NCBI RefSeq assembly: GCF_900166635.1
Contig: NZ_LT800497.1
Location: 2,384,378 to 2,448,377 of the forward strand
Source: Oceanobacillus timonensis
GTDB taxonomy: Bacteria; Bacillota; Bacilli; Bacillales; Amphibacillaceae
Length of the DNA: 64,000 nucleotides
Direction of reading: 5' to 3'
Part shown: positions 44,188 through 52,326 of the stretch, piece by piece
How positions within the stretch are numbered: the first letter of the stretch is position 1
Layout of the letters: the number at the start of each line of letters is the position of its first letter
The notes under the pieces: model-generated
Told to the model about the DNA's origin: nothing
The model's input: only the letters and a program-made list of their open reading frames with translations
The model's database searches: none
Position numbers and translations under genes: made by a program

Positions 44188-47100
44188 TATTCTTCCTCTT
44201 CGGTACTGTCATCTTCACCGCTATTATCTTCATTTTGAGGTGTAACATCTTCTGAACCTTCGTCTTCCGAATCATCGGAGCCTTCATCGGAACCATCGGA
44301 ACTATCGGAGTCACTATCTCCATTCTCTTGTTCCTCCTGGTTATCAGGTTCATCGCTATTATTGTCATCCCCGTTGTCGCTATCATTATTGTTACCATCG
44401 TCATTACCGTTGCCACTGTCATTACCATTACCGGAGTCATCGCCGTTATTATTATTGTTATTATCTTCGTTGTCATTTGAACCATTGTCATTTTCATCCC
44501 CGGATGATTCCGAGTCTGAATCCGAATCAGATTCATTGTCATCTTCTTCCGGCGACTCTTCCTCTTCAGCTTCTTCTTCCTCGTCACTATCCTCTTCTTC
44601 AGGGACAGTCACGCTGGTAGAGGAGGAAGAACCTCGAACATTGCTGTCTTCTTCACTGATTGGCGTCACCGAAATGTCGTAATCTCCTGGAGTAATTCCG
44701 CTGACAGCAATACTTTCAGAACCTACATTTTGTGTTTCTCCATTTACGCTTACTTCAAAGGTAGCAGATGGTCCATCATAACTCCAGGTAACGTCAATCG
44801 TTTCTTCTCCATCATATTCAGCAGAAAGACCACTCACACCTGGTATATCTTCTTCTTCCTCGTCCTCATCTTCATTTTCGCCAGGTACTTGAACGGTTGT
44901 TGTCGCAGGATCGCTGGATGTGGATCCACTTTCAGCAACAACCTGTATCGTATACTCTGCGCCTTCTTCCACATCGGAAATTTCCATCGATGTGTCGCTG
45001 GTAGAAGAGAGGGATTGCATACTGCCGCCGTCAATGCTGGCACTTACATCAAAGTTCACATCATCTTCCGAGTCTGCGTCATAATCCCAAGATACTTCAA
45101 TGGAATTATTGTCTTCATTATAGCTTCCAGACAGTCCGCTTACGCCATCCAACTCTTCATAGCGCTCAGAAACCTCGTTTGGCTCTGTTCCTTTGACAAA
45201 CAGCTCTGTTACTTTGTTGTCACTCGGAGTGCTGTCACTTGCTAAAGCAGCCGGGTTGGTACCTTTCTCCACATCTACATCTACGACGGAGTCAGGTCGA
45301 TTAAAGTCTGCTGTTTCAATACCTTCTGATAAGTGACTCATGGTCTGTTGGAACATTTGCTGGGACAAGGTTGTATCCTGCAGCGGTACCCGGCTGGTTT
45401 CGCCTGATTCCTCATCTACATGATAACCGCCGGTCCACGCTGCAATGGTATAATTTGTCGTGTAACCGACAAACCAGGCATCCGGGCTTCCTTCCTGACT
45501 ATCCATCGTCGTTGTTCCAGTCTTACCGGCAACATCCAGACCAGGGACGTTTGCATTGGTACCTGTACCGGAACTGACAACAGATTTAAGCATATCCGTT
45601 ACCATATAAGCTGTGTAATCTTCCATCACTTGTTCTGATTCCGGTGTTAAGTCCACTTCACGGCCATCCGAAAATTCTACTTTTGTGACAGCATACGGTT
45701 CTGTATAATTCCCTTCATTACCAAACGTACTATATGCTCCCGCCATTTGTATCGGAGTGACTGTTGTCTTTGTACCGCCGATTGCTTCACGGAGATCAAG
45801 GTTATCAGACTCAAATTCAAAGCCGAGATTTTCAGCAAATTCTTTTGAATTCTCAGGACCAACTTCTTCCATTAATTTTACTGCTGGTACGTTTAGAGAT
45901 TGTTGCAATGCATATCTGGCAGTTACCCATCCATTGTAACTTCTGCCAGCATTCCTTATTGGGTTAGAACCTTCAATTTCATAAGGACCTTCATCATCTA
46001 ACTGATAATACGTTGATATTTGATTGTATTCTATTGCTGGTCCATAAGACATAATTGGTTTTGCAGTAGAACCAGCTTGAGGTGTACCTCTTGTAGCATA
46101 GTTAAAGCCATTGCTTTCATTATTCAGGCTGCCTCCAATCGCTTGAATAGCCCCTGACTGTGTATCTAAAACAACCATAGCTCCTTGTGTATCTTCCGGA
46201 TATTGAATCGGATTGGAATCTCCTTTTTCCATTACGTCTTCCACATATGGCTGCGCATCCGGATCAAGTGTGGTATAAACTTTCAATCCATCCGAATCAA
46301 GGTCAACGTCCTCTAATTTTTCGTTAACTTCCTTACGAACCTGATCTACAAAGGCATCATACGGTGATGGATCAGGTTGATCATCCGATAGTAGGGAAGG
46401 GATGTCGACACTTCTTGCTTCGTCAGCTTCTTCTTCCGTAATCTTACCATGACGAACCATCAGATTTAATACGGTATTCATCCGTTCTTCCGTTAATTCC
46501 GGATTCTCAATTGGATTATAAGCGGTTGGACGCTGTGGTAAACCGGCCAAAATTGCAGCTTCCGGCAACGTCAAATCGTTTAAATCGTCTTTTCCGAAAT
46601 AGGTTTCTGCCGCTTGAGCGACACCGTATGAATGATTACCATAAAAAATACTGTTTAAGTACATTTCCATAATTTCTTCTTTACTGTACTGTCTTTCTAA
46701 TTTCATGGCCATCCACATTTCCTGCACTTTAATGCTGACCTTTTTTTCATTACTTAAAAATGCCCGCTCGACAACTTGTTGGGTGATTGTACTGGCACCC
46801 TGGGAACCGAATCCGCCAGTGAAATTACCTTGGATTGCTCCGCCGATACGTCTGAGGTCTATCCCATTATGGTCAAAGAAACGGACATCCTCTGTAGCAG
46901 TAACCGCATCAATCAGTAGATCCGGCACATCTTCAAAGCTCACTTCCTGCCTTTGCTCATCAGAGCTCAAATTGGCAAATTCATCTCCGTTTTTATCATA
47001 GAGAGTCGAAGCAAAGGGAACACTCAGCTGCTCTTCATCAATATCAGGCGCTTGCGCAATCCAGTAAGCACCGACAGCAGCTCCGCCTAAAAATAAAATT

Positions 47101-47222
47101 AAAAGGGTTAAAAGAATAATCTTAATGATTTTCTTCCAAATCGGCTGTTTCTTTTTCTTCTTTGTTTTCTTTCCTTGCTGCTTTCTTCTAGCAGCTCTTG
47201 TCTGGCCTGTTTGATCTGCCAT
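44187..47222 (-). CDS. ponA: Penicillin-binding protein 1A with long acidic tail
   Basis: Bifunctional class A PBP, 1011 residues. A Lys-rich cytoplasmic end and one membrane helix (residues 31-55) lead to a family 51 glycosyltransferase domain (TEDVRFFDHNG with catalytic Glu 111, then GASTITQQVVERAF). The transpeptidase has the active-site STAK (Ser 385), SLN (442-444) and KTGT (567-570). Two fibronectin III-like domains (about 691-780 and 794-874) precede a Glu/Asp/Asn/Ser-rich tail of about 137 residues. B. subtilis PBP1 is about 914 residues. GGAGG lies before the ATG. It is the downstream gene of recU-ponA, 17 bases after recU. Confidence 0.97.
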   Translation of the reverse strand: MADQTGQTRAARRKQQGKKTKKKKKQPIWKKIIKIILLTLLILFLGGAAVGAYWIAQAPDIDEEQLSVPFASTLYDKNGDEFANLSSDEQRQEVSFEDVPDLLIDAVTATEDVRFFDHNGIDLRRIGGAIQGNFTGGFGSQGASTITQQVVERAFLSNEKKVSIKVQEMWMAMKLERQYSKEEIMEMYLNSIFYGNHSYGVAQAAETYFGKDDLNDLTLPEAAILAGLPQRPTAYNPIENPELTEERMNTVLNLMVRHGKITEEEADEARSVDIPSLLSDDQPDPSPYDAFVDQVRKEVNEKLEDVDLDSDGLKVYTTLDPDAQPYVEDVMEKGDSNPIQYPEDTQGAMVVLDTQSGAIQAIGGSLNNESNGFNYATRGTPQAGSTAKPIMSYGPAIEYNQISTYYQLDDEGPYEIEGSNPIRNAGRSYNGWVTARYALQQSLNVPAVKLMEEVGPENSKEFAENLGFEFESDNLDLREAIGGTKTTVTPIQMAGAYSTFGNEGNYTEPYAVTKVEFSDGREVDLTPESEQVMEDYTAYMVTDMLKSVVSSGTGTNANVPGLDVAGKTGTTTMDSQEGSPDAWFVGYTTNYTIAAWTGGYHVDEESGETSRVPLQDTTLSQQMFQQTMSHLSEGIETADFNRPDSVVDVDVEKGTNPAALASDSTPSDNKVTELFVKGTEPNEVSERYEELDGVSGLSGSYNEDNNSIEVSWDYDADSEDDVNFDVSASIDGGSMQSLSSTSDTSMEISDVEEGAEYTIQVVAESGSTSSDPATTTVQVPGENEDEDEEEEDIPGVSGLSAEYDGEETIDVTWSYDGPSATFEVSVNGETQNVGSESIAVSGITPGDYDISVTPISEEDSNVRGSSSSTSVTVPEEEDSDEEEEAEEEESPEEDDNESDSDSDSESSGDENDNGSNDNEDNNNNNNGDDSGNGNDSGNGNDDGNNNDSDNGDDNNSDEPDNQEEQENGDSDSDSSDGSDEGSDDSEDEGSEDVTPQNEDNSGEDDSTEEEE

Positions 47223-47239
47223 TTTTTATACCTCCATAT

Positions 47240-47818
47240 CTATAAGTAGAGCTTATCAACAACAGTTAAAAAATCAACCTTTTTCTGATAATGAAAGGGA
47301 ATAAGATATCCCGATTGTTTCACGTAGTCATAGGAAATTGATTTCTTACCACCATCAAATTGCTCTTGCCAGCAAACAAATAAATCTTTTGCATCAAATA
47401 GATAAGTTTCTTCATAAGCTCTAAACCGTAAAATAACAAAGCTGATTCCACCATGTTTTATTACTTGCTGCATATGATGCACTTGATGTTCATGAATGTT
47501 TGCAAGAGGAAAAGATGTCTTATTTTTGGTTTCCTTCGCCTCAAAATCGATATACTTTCCTTTATAAATGCCGTTGTAATCCGTCGTTGATGCTTGTTTA
47601 AAGTATGCTTCGGTAATTACTGCAGCACTGCGTTTCGGGTAATGGACATTTACAATTTGTACAGGTGTCGGTTTTTTATGAATCACTGCTTGTCCTTGTA
47701 TTCGATAGAAATCTGTTGTTTCATTTATTTCTTCTTCCAGTGTCATCCCTCTCTTGCTAAAACTTGTTTGCTTTGGTTTTATGGTTAGTGGTTTCCGCTG
47801 ACCATTTGGATAATTCAT
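47240..47818 (-). CDS. recU: Holliday junction resolvase RecU
   Basis: Resolves Holliday junctions in recombination and chromosome segregation. 192 residues starting MNYPNGQRK, with the nuclease core TDYNGIYKGKYIDFEAKET (near residues 98-116) and the downstream HQVHHM segment. The start at 47818 is set by AGGAGGC 8 bases upstream on the minus strand; the longer reading from 47863 lacks such a site. The recU-ponA pairing is conserved in Bacillaceae. Confidence 0.97.
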   Translation of the reverse strand: MNYPNGQRKPLTIKPKQTSFSKRGMTLEEEINETTDFYRIQGQAVIHKKPTPVQIVNVHYPKRSAAVITEAYFKQASTTDYNGIYKGKYIDFEAKETKNKTSFPLANIHEHQVHHMQQVIKHGGISFVILRFRAYEETYLFDAKDLFVCWQEQFDGGKKSISYDYVKQSGYLIPFHYQKKVDFLTVVDKLYL

Positions 47819-48147
47819 ATTTGCAAGCCTCCTAACGCTATACCCTAAACGCACATCAATCATATGAAAACTTCTCTGCTCCGTGTAGGATACATATAAA
47901 ACCAGTACATCATATATTATAATATAAATTCAAGAAGGAAACGAATTATAGCATACGAAATTTTTAAACATATGGACAAAATATGGAGAAATGAAAACAG
48001 AAACTACCGTTGCATCAACCTTACATAATCTACGGATACAAGCTTTTATTCATAAGGGTCGAAGGTTAAAAAGAACCTAATTATTATTCCGCTGGTACAT
48101 ATACCTGCAAAACATAATTAGGTTTGCTGATGACAACATATTAAAAA
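47819..48147. other. Non-coding stretch between recU and sspM
   Basis: It contains an extended -10 element reading leftward (TGCTATAAT on the minus strand, 47945-47953), a candidate recU-ponA promoter. An inverted repeat at 48074-48124 is listed separately. I see no gene here. Confidence 0.5.
48074..48124 (-). terminator. Probable terminator of sspM (11-bp inverted repeat)
   Basis: AACCTAATTAT at 48074-48084 and ATAATTAGGTT at 48114-48124 form an 11-bp stem with a 29-base loop. Leftward transcription then meets CTTTTT. The long loop is unusual. Confidence 0.45.
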
Positions 48148-48255
48148 TTAAGTGGAAGGGCGGTCAGGACCCGCTATTTTTTTATCTCTTGTTTTTTCAT
48201 TATTATTCTTTTTGTTATTTGCGTTGGTTTTTTGCTGGGCTTTTGATGGTTTCAT
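48148..48255 (-). CDS. sspM: Small acid-soluble spore protein M
   Basis: A 35-residue Lys/Asn-rich protein beginning MKPSKAQQKTNANN and ending AGPDRPST. B. subtilis SspM is 34 residues, with the same Lys/Gln-rich start and a GGPNRPST end, and also lies near recU/yppE. AGGAGG (48265-48270 on the minus strand) lies 9 bases before the ATG. It is a minor spore-core protein made in the forespore. A CATATTA resembling a sigma-G -10 lies at 48275-48281. Too short for most gene finders. Confidence 0.85.
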   Translation of the reverse strand: MKPSKAQQKTNANNKKNNNEKTRDKKIAGPDRPST

Positions 48256-48504
48256 ACACAATAACCTCCTTTTCTAATATGAAATGGCTGTACCTGTTTG
48301 CTTCACAGTAAAACTTCAGGCGATATGAAGTTTCACAATATAGTTTGTCTCATTTTGTGTAAATCATTACAGATTTACACTAGTTTTGTTTGGATTATTC
48401 TAGTTTTGTCGAACAAGAAGGAAGTTATCCCTTTCCTGTGGAATGAATAACATAACAGGATTTGAACCATATAATTTTATTTTATCTATAGGAGGAGAAA
48501 ACAG

Positions 48505-48720
48505 ATGCTTCTTTCAAAATCAAGCCTTCCCGAAGAAAATAAAGGATACAGTAAAAAAGAGATAGAAAAACAAATTGAACAGATACAAGAGCAGCTCGAT
48601 CTTATTCACATTAAGTTAAAAGCGAATGTAGACAGTGAAGTATGGGTGCGGTTTCAAACAAAAACAAACAGCCTGAGACAGACGGAGGCAGAAATACAAA
48701 GATGGAAGCAGCTCTTATAA
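48505..48720 (+). CDS. Unknown 71-residue coiled-coil protein
   Basis: Not recognised. The protein is soluble and charged, with a heptad-like helix over residues 15-40 (KKEIEKQIEQIQEQLDLI) and a second helix near the C-terminus (LRQTEAEIQRWKQLL). No cysteine or membrane segment is present. TAGGAGGAG lies 7 bases before the ATG, strong support that it is translated. It sits between sspM and yppE, where Bacillus genomes carry several small poorly conserved genes. Confidence 0.7.
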   Translation: MLLSKSSLPEENKGYSKKEIEKQIEQIQEQLDLIHIKLKANVDSEVWVRFQTKTNSLRQTEAEIQRWKQLL

Positions 48721-48838
48721 TAAGAAGCTGCTTATTTGATGAGTGGATGATGACTTTTCCGGTTGTTATATGATAAACTTACATTATTATATCTATATAG
48801 AATAAAGACAAGCAGTTTGAAATTGAAGGATGAATATA

Positions 48839-49204
48839 ATGAAACTCCGCGAACAAACCGAACAATTAAATCAATATCTGGAAGCACTGCGGGAGAGATT
48901 TGAAACAGGAGAAGCTCCGACAGATCGAAAAAACCGTGATTTTTTTAATATGGTAAAGAAAGAAACAGCTCCTGTTTATGATGCATTAGAAATATGGGAA
49001 GAAGCTGCTTCTGCTGCAGTAAAGGAAAGAAGAGCAGATGTGCATCCAAATCAAATTCAATCCACCAGGGAAAACATGGAATTATTGCTCATGCATAGTT
49101 ATTACCTGGATGTAAGAAGAAAAAGGTATATGGAGCTATATAAATCAATCCGATATGTTTTTGATTTGCTATTAGGTACACTCAAAGAAGCCGAACAGAA
49201 ATAA
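48839..49204 (+). CDS. yppE: YppE family protein (DUF1798)
   Basis: A 121-residue all-helical soluble protein with the DUF1798 pattern: ALRERFETGEAP near residue 17, WEEAASAAV near residue 54 and SYYLDVRRKRYMELYKSI near residue 90. Size and location near sspM, gpsB and rnpB match B. subtilis YppE. AAGGATG lies before the ATG at 48839; the in-frame ATG at 48830 overlaps that site. Function unknown. Confidence 0.85.
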   Translation: MKLREQTEQLNQYLEALRERFETGEAPTDRKNRDFFNMVKKETAPVYDALEIWEEAASAAVKERRADVHPNQIQSTRENMELLLMHSYYLDVRRKRYMELYKSIRYVFDLLLGTLKEAEQK

Positions 49205-49239
49205 AACGATACACGTAAAAGAGCAGGAGGAACATACAC

Positions 49240-49632
49240 ATGAAAGAAAAATTACTTAAAGAAGCCATTCAAATGAGAGACAGAGCTTATGTACCTTATT
49301 CTGAATTCCCTGTAGGCGCAGCATTATTAACAAGCTCAGGAAAAATTTATACAGGATGCAACATTGAAAATGCCGCTTATCCATCGACTTGCTGTGCAGA
49401 ACGTGTTGCTATTTTTAAAGCCATTTCCGATGGGGAAACAGCATTTTTAGAAATGGCGGTTGCAGCAGATACGCAGCGTCCTGTACCGCCATGCGGAACA
49501 TGCAGACAAGTAATGAGCGAATTTTTCGCTCCTGATATGACTATCCATTTAACCAACTTACAGGAAGACGTTCAAACGCTTACTACTGATCAATTACTTC
49601 CTTTCTCGTTTCAGAAGGAAGATATGGCATAA
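49240..49632 (+). CDS. cdd: Cytidine deaminase
   Basis: Zinc-dependent deaminase converting cytidine/deoxycytidine to uridine/deoxyuridine in pyrimidine salvage. 130 residues with YSEFPVGAAL near residue 19, the zinc motif CAERVAIF (CAE, near residue 51) and PPCGTCRQ (near residue 84). It is the homotetrameric single-domain form. AGGAGGA lies before the ATG. In B. subtilis cdd is elsewhere (near era), so its position here differs. Confidence 0.96.
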   Translation: MKEKLLKEAIQMRDRAYVPYSEFPVGAALLTSSGKIYTGCNIENAAYPSTCCAERVAIFKAISDGETAFLEMAVAADTQRPVPPCGTCRQVMSEFFAPDMTIHLTNLQEDVQTLTTDQLLPFSFQKEDMA

Positions 49633-49671
49633 TTTGAAACAACTTCATTCCGGGAGATGTGTAAGTTTTAG

Positions 49672-49702
49672 AAGGAGACTGATATTCAGTTTCCTTTTTT
49701 AT
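49672..49702 (+). terminator. Terminator after cdd
   Basis: An 11-bp stem with one G-U pair (49672-49682 with 49686-49696) and six Ts. Confidence 0.85.
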
Positions 49703-49810
49703 ACGTCGGGGAAGTATAACATAGGAAAAAGTTTCAGGTACCAAGTATAGGTCCGGGCGTTTTTATGACAGTGCAATGAACATTCAGCAGAGATATAAAG
49801 AACCTCGCGC

Positions 49811-49838
49811 TGAACAAAGTGTTACTTTATGTTATAAT
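49811..49838 (+). promoter_or_regulatory. Promoter for gpsB
   Basis: TGAACA at 49811-49816, a 16-base spacer ending TGT, and TATAAT at 49833-49838, giving an extended -10. Confidence 0.6.
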
Positions 49839-49923
49839 AGCTTTAATTTATAGAGAATAATGTTAAAATATAAACAAATGAAGAAAAAGAATAAGAATAG
49901 TACATTTTAGAGGTGATTTTATA

Positions 49924-50235
49924 ATGAGCATTGACCGCGTTCAACTTAGTGGAAAGAAAATTTTAGAAAAAGATTTTAAAACAGGAATCAGAGGTTATTC
50001 TCAAGAAGAAGTCGATGAATTTTTAGATATCATTATTCAAGATTACGATAATTTTAAACAAGAAATCGATCGTTTAAATCAGGAAATTGACCAATTGAAA
50101 AATAATCGGCAGACAGAAGCACCAAGAGCACGTTCAACATCACAAAATACACAGGTGAATTATGATGTGTTAAAACGCTTATCTAATCTTGAAAAAGCTG
50201 TATTTGGAAAAAAATACGCTGACTCTGAAGAATAA
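49924..50235 (+). CDS. gpsB: Cell-cycle protein GpsB
   Basis: DivIVA-like coiled-coil protein that shuttles class A PBPs between septum and side wall. 103 residues: an N-terminal DivIVA domain (KDFKTGIRGYSQEEVDEFLD region, residues 17-36), a coiled coil to about residue 60, a Q/T/S-rich linker, and the C-terminal trimerisation helix (NYDVLKRLSNLEKAVFG). It lies directly before rnpB as in B. subtilis. PonA, a known GpsB partner, is encoded 3 kb to the left. Confidence 0.95.
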   Translation: MSIDRVQLSGKKILEKDFKTGIRGYSQEEVDEFLDIIIQDYDNFKQEIDRLNQEIDQLKNNRQTEAPRARSTSQNTQVNYDVLKRLSNLEKAVFGKKYADSEE

Positions 50236-50247
50236 GGAAAGTGAGAA

Positions 50248-50276
50248 TTGATTTATCTCCAAAACTTTGCTAAGAT
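50248..50276 (+). promoter_or_regulatory. Sigma-A promoter for rnpB
   Basis: TTGATT at 50248-50253, a 17-base spacer and TAAGAT at 50271-50276, placing the start at about 50283, where the RNA's 5' pairing strand begins. Confidence 0.7.
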
Positions 50277-50282
50277 ATTATA

Positions 50283-50690
50283 GGTTGTTTAAATGTCTAT
50301 GTAATCGCTATGTCCATCCGGACATAGAGGAAAGTCCATGCTCACACAGGCTGAGATGCCTGTAGTGTTCGTGCTTGATGAAATCATAAGTCAAGGTAGT
50401 TTTTAGAAACTAACGGCAGACGAGCTGTACTAAGTCGCTTTTTGTGATATGTCCAGTTCGCTTGAAAGTGCCACAGTGACGTAGCTGTTGTGGAAACACA
50501 GCAGGTGGAACGAGGTAAACCCCGCGAGTGAGCAACCCAAATAATGGTAGGGGCATCTTCCAGTAGGGAATGAAACCGAACGAGGGACAGCAGATGCTGT
50601 AGATAGATGATTACAACCGGCGTACGAGGCTTGACCACCGTTTGCAGTACAATGGAACAGAACATGGCTTACCGGACATTTAATGGTCGT
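50283..50690 (+). ncRNA. rnpB: RNase P RNA, type B
   Basis: Catalytic RNA that trims tRNA 5' leaders. The universally conserved blocks are present in order: GAGGAAAGTCCATGCTC near 50327, GAAAGTGCCACAGTGACG near 50463, the GGTAAACCCC/GCGAGTGAGCAACCCAAAT region near 50515, GGTAGGGGCAT near 50545, and AGATAGATGATTACA then ACAGAACATGGCTTA near 50600-50671. The 5' TTAAATGTC (near 50288) pairs with GACATTTAA (50675-50683) to close helix P1. Ends are estimated. It has its own promoter and terminator and sits between gpsB and ypsC. Confidence 0.96.
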
Positions 50691-50704
50691 ACTGATGAAT
50701 GAAC

Positions 50705-50743
50705 AGATTCTATTTCCAATTGAATGAAATAGAATCTTTTTTC
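50705..50743 (+). terminator. Terminator after rnpB
   Basis: A perfect 12-bp stem (50705-50716 with 50726-50737) and six Ts. Confidence 0.9.
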
Positions 50744-50797
50744 TTTTTATGATAATACAGCGATATGAATGACTAATGACTGAGAGGAATAGTTAAA

Positions 50798-51925
50798 ATG
50801 AAACAAGTAACTTTAATTGCTACAGCAGCGATGGGACTAGAATCAATTGTTGCAAAAGAAGTAAAGGACCTTGGATATGAAACAACTGTAGAAAACGGGA
50901 AAGTTATCTTTGATGCGCCAATTTCAGCAATTCCCAGATGTAATTTATGGTTAAGAACCGCTGACCGTGTAAAGATTCTTGTTGGCAAGTTCCAGGCCAA
51001 AACGTTCGATGAATTATTTGAACAGACCAAAGCGCTTCCTTGGGAAATGTACATGGATGAAGATGGGCAAATCCCTGTCTCCGGAAAATCAATTAAATCA
51101 ACACTGTATAGCGTACCGGATTGTCAAGCGATTGTAAAAAAAGCAATTGTTGACCGAATGAAGTTAAAATATGGTCTGGTTAACAAACTGACGGAATCTG
51201 GGGCTCTATATAAAGTAGAAGTTGCTTTATTAAAAGATGAAGCTACATTAACCATTGATACGTCCGGAACAGGCCTACATAAACGCGGTTACCGTACCGG
51301 ACAAGGAGAAGCTCCTTTGAAAGAAACACTGGCAGCAGCGCTTGTCTTATTAACCAATTGGAAGCCTGATCAGCCGTTAATCGATCCATTTTGCGGTTCA
51401 GGGACCATTTTAATCGAAGCAGCTTTCATCGGACAGAATATTGCTCCTGGATTTAACCGGGAATTTGCTTCGGAAGAATGGAATTTTGTGAAACAAAAAC
51501 ATTGGGACGCTGCTTTTAATGAAGCAGAAGAACGAGCGAATTATGATCAGCCTCTATCCATTACCGGTTCGGATATCAGCCACCAGATGATTGAAATTGC
51601 GCAGGCAAATGCACTCGAAGCAGGGCTTGGTGATTTAATTGAATGGAAACAGATGCAAGTCCGTGATCTCTCCATTAAACAAAAAAATGGCTATTTAATC
51701 AGTAATCCGCCGTATGGAGAACGGTTAAGCGATAGAGAAGAAGTAGAAAAGATGTATCAGGATCTAGGGAACATCATGCATCATCACCCATCCTGGAGTG
51801 CGTATATCATTACAGCTTATGAACAATTTGAAAAAGCATTTGGAAAACCGGCTACAAAGAAACGCAAATTGTTTAATGGTTTTATTCAGACAAATTATTA
51901 TCAATATTTTGGAAAGAAAGAATAG
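50798..51925 (+). CDS. ypsC: THUMP-domain 23S rRNA methyltransferase (YpsC/RlmL-like)
   Basis: SAM-dependent RNA N2-guanine methyltransferase family, 375 residues. An N-terminal ferredoxin-like/THUMP RNA-binding region (residues 1-160) is followed by a Rossmann domain with DPFCGSGTILIEAA (near residue 197) and the catalytic NPPYGERL (near residue 303). It is the counterpart of the RlmL half of E. coli RlmKL; the exact target is inferred. It follows rnpB as in B. subtilis. Confidence 0.92.
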   Translation: MKQVTLIATAAMGLESIVAKEVKDLGYETTVENGKVIFDAPISAIPRCNLWLRTADRVKILVGKFQAKTFDELFEQTKALPWEMYMDEDGQIPVSGKSIKSTLYSVPDCQAIVKKAIVDRMKLKYGLVNKLTESGALYKVEVALLKDEATLTIDTSGTGLHKRGYRTGQGEAPLKETLAAALVLLTNWKPDQPLIDPFCGSGTILIEAAFIGQNIAPGFNREFASEEWNFVKQKHWDAAFNEAEERANYDQPLSITGSDISHQMIEIAQANALEAGLGDLIEWKQMQVRDLSIKQKNGYLISNPPYGERLSDREEVEKMYQDLGNIMHHHPSWSAYIITAYEQFEKAFGKPATKKRKLFNGFIQTNYYQYFGKKE

Positions 51926-52016
51926 CGATAAGGTATTCCTTTATAAATCATGAAGAAGATATATCAATAACGAAATGATGTTGCTACTTACGTGAAGAGC
52001 AGATGTCGTTCTTATG

Positions 52017-52043
52017 ACCCTCACATAGAATGTGGGGGTTTTT
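52017..52043 (+). terminator. Terminator after ypsC
   Basis: ACCCTCACA/TGTGGGGGT stem with one G-U pair, 5-base loop and five Ts. Confidence 0.75.
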
Positions 52044-52111
52044 ACGTGATGTCATTTTCAAATCTGTAACAGAAAGTGGCAGGCTATCTGATAAGCTCCT
52101 ATGAATGGAAC

Positions 52112-52152
52112 AAAACAATCCGCTTTGAAGATGAATCAAAACGGATTGTTTT
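52112..52152 (-). terminator. Terminator at the end of the cba operon
   Basis: An 11-bp stem (52112-52122 with 52142-52152), 19-base loop; the outer A/T pairs supply the U tract in both directions. It follows the small ORF that ends at 52165. Confidence 0.65.
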
Positions 52153-52164
52153 ATGAAGGCATTC

Positions 52165-52305
52165 TTATTCATTCATTCTTTTTTCTTGTTCAGACACATG
52201 TTTTGCTGCGATCCATTTAAAAAATTCTTTTTCAGCTTTTGTCAATTCCCGGTCTAACTTATACTTAAAATCGCTCTTGAGATTCATATATATTTGTTTA
52301 TTCAT
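52165..52305 (-). CDS. Putative 46-residue protein downstream of the oxidase
   Basis: Begins 21 bases after the oxidase subunit I stop and ends just before a terminator, so it occupies the last position of the operon. The peptide is soluble, charged and helical (KYKLDRELTKAEKEFFKWIAAKH is its core, residues about 15-37). AAGGGGAA lies 12-15 bases before the two adjacent ATGs (52308, 52305), farther than ideal. I do not recognise it. It could be an oxidase-associated small protein or chance. Confidence 0.45.
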   Translation of the reverse strand: MNKQIYMNLKSDFKYKLDRELTKAEKEFFKWIAAKHVSEQEKRMNE

Positions 52306-52326
52306 CATTTATCGAATAATTTCCCC

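Noticed and set aside
44144..44682. ORFs on both strands within the ponA 3' end, rich in Met/Lys/Thr or Ser/Leu
   Set aside because: They are other-frame readings of the GAA/GAT/AAT repeats encoding the acidic PBP tail; no ribosome-binding sites and extreme composition.
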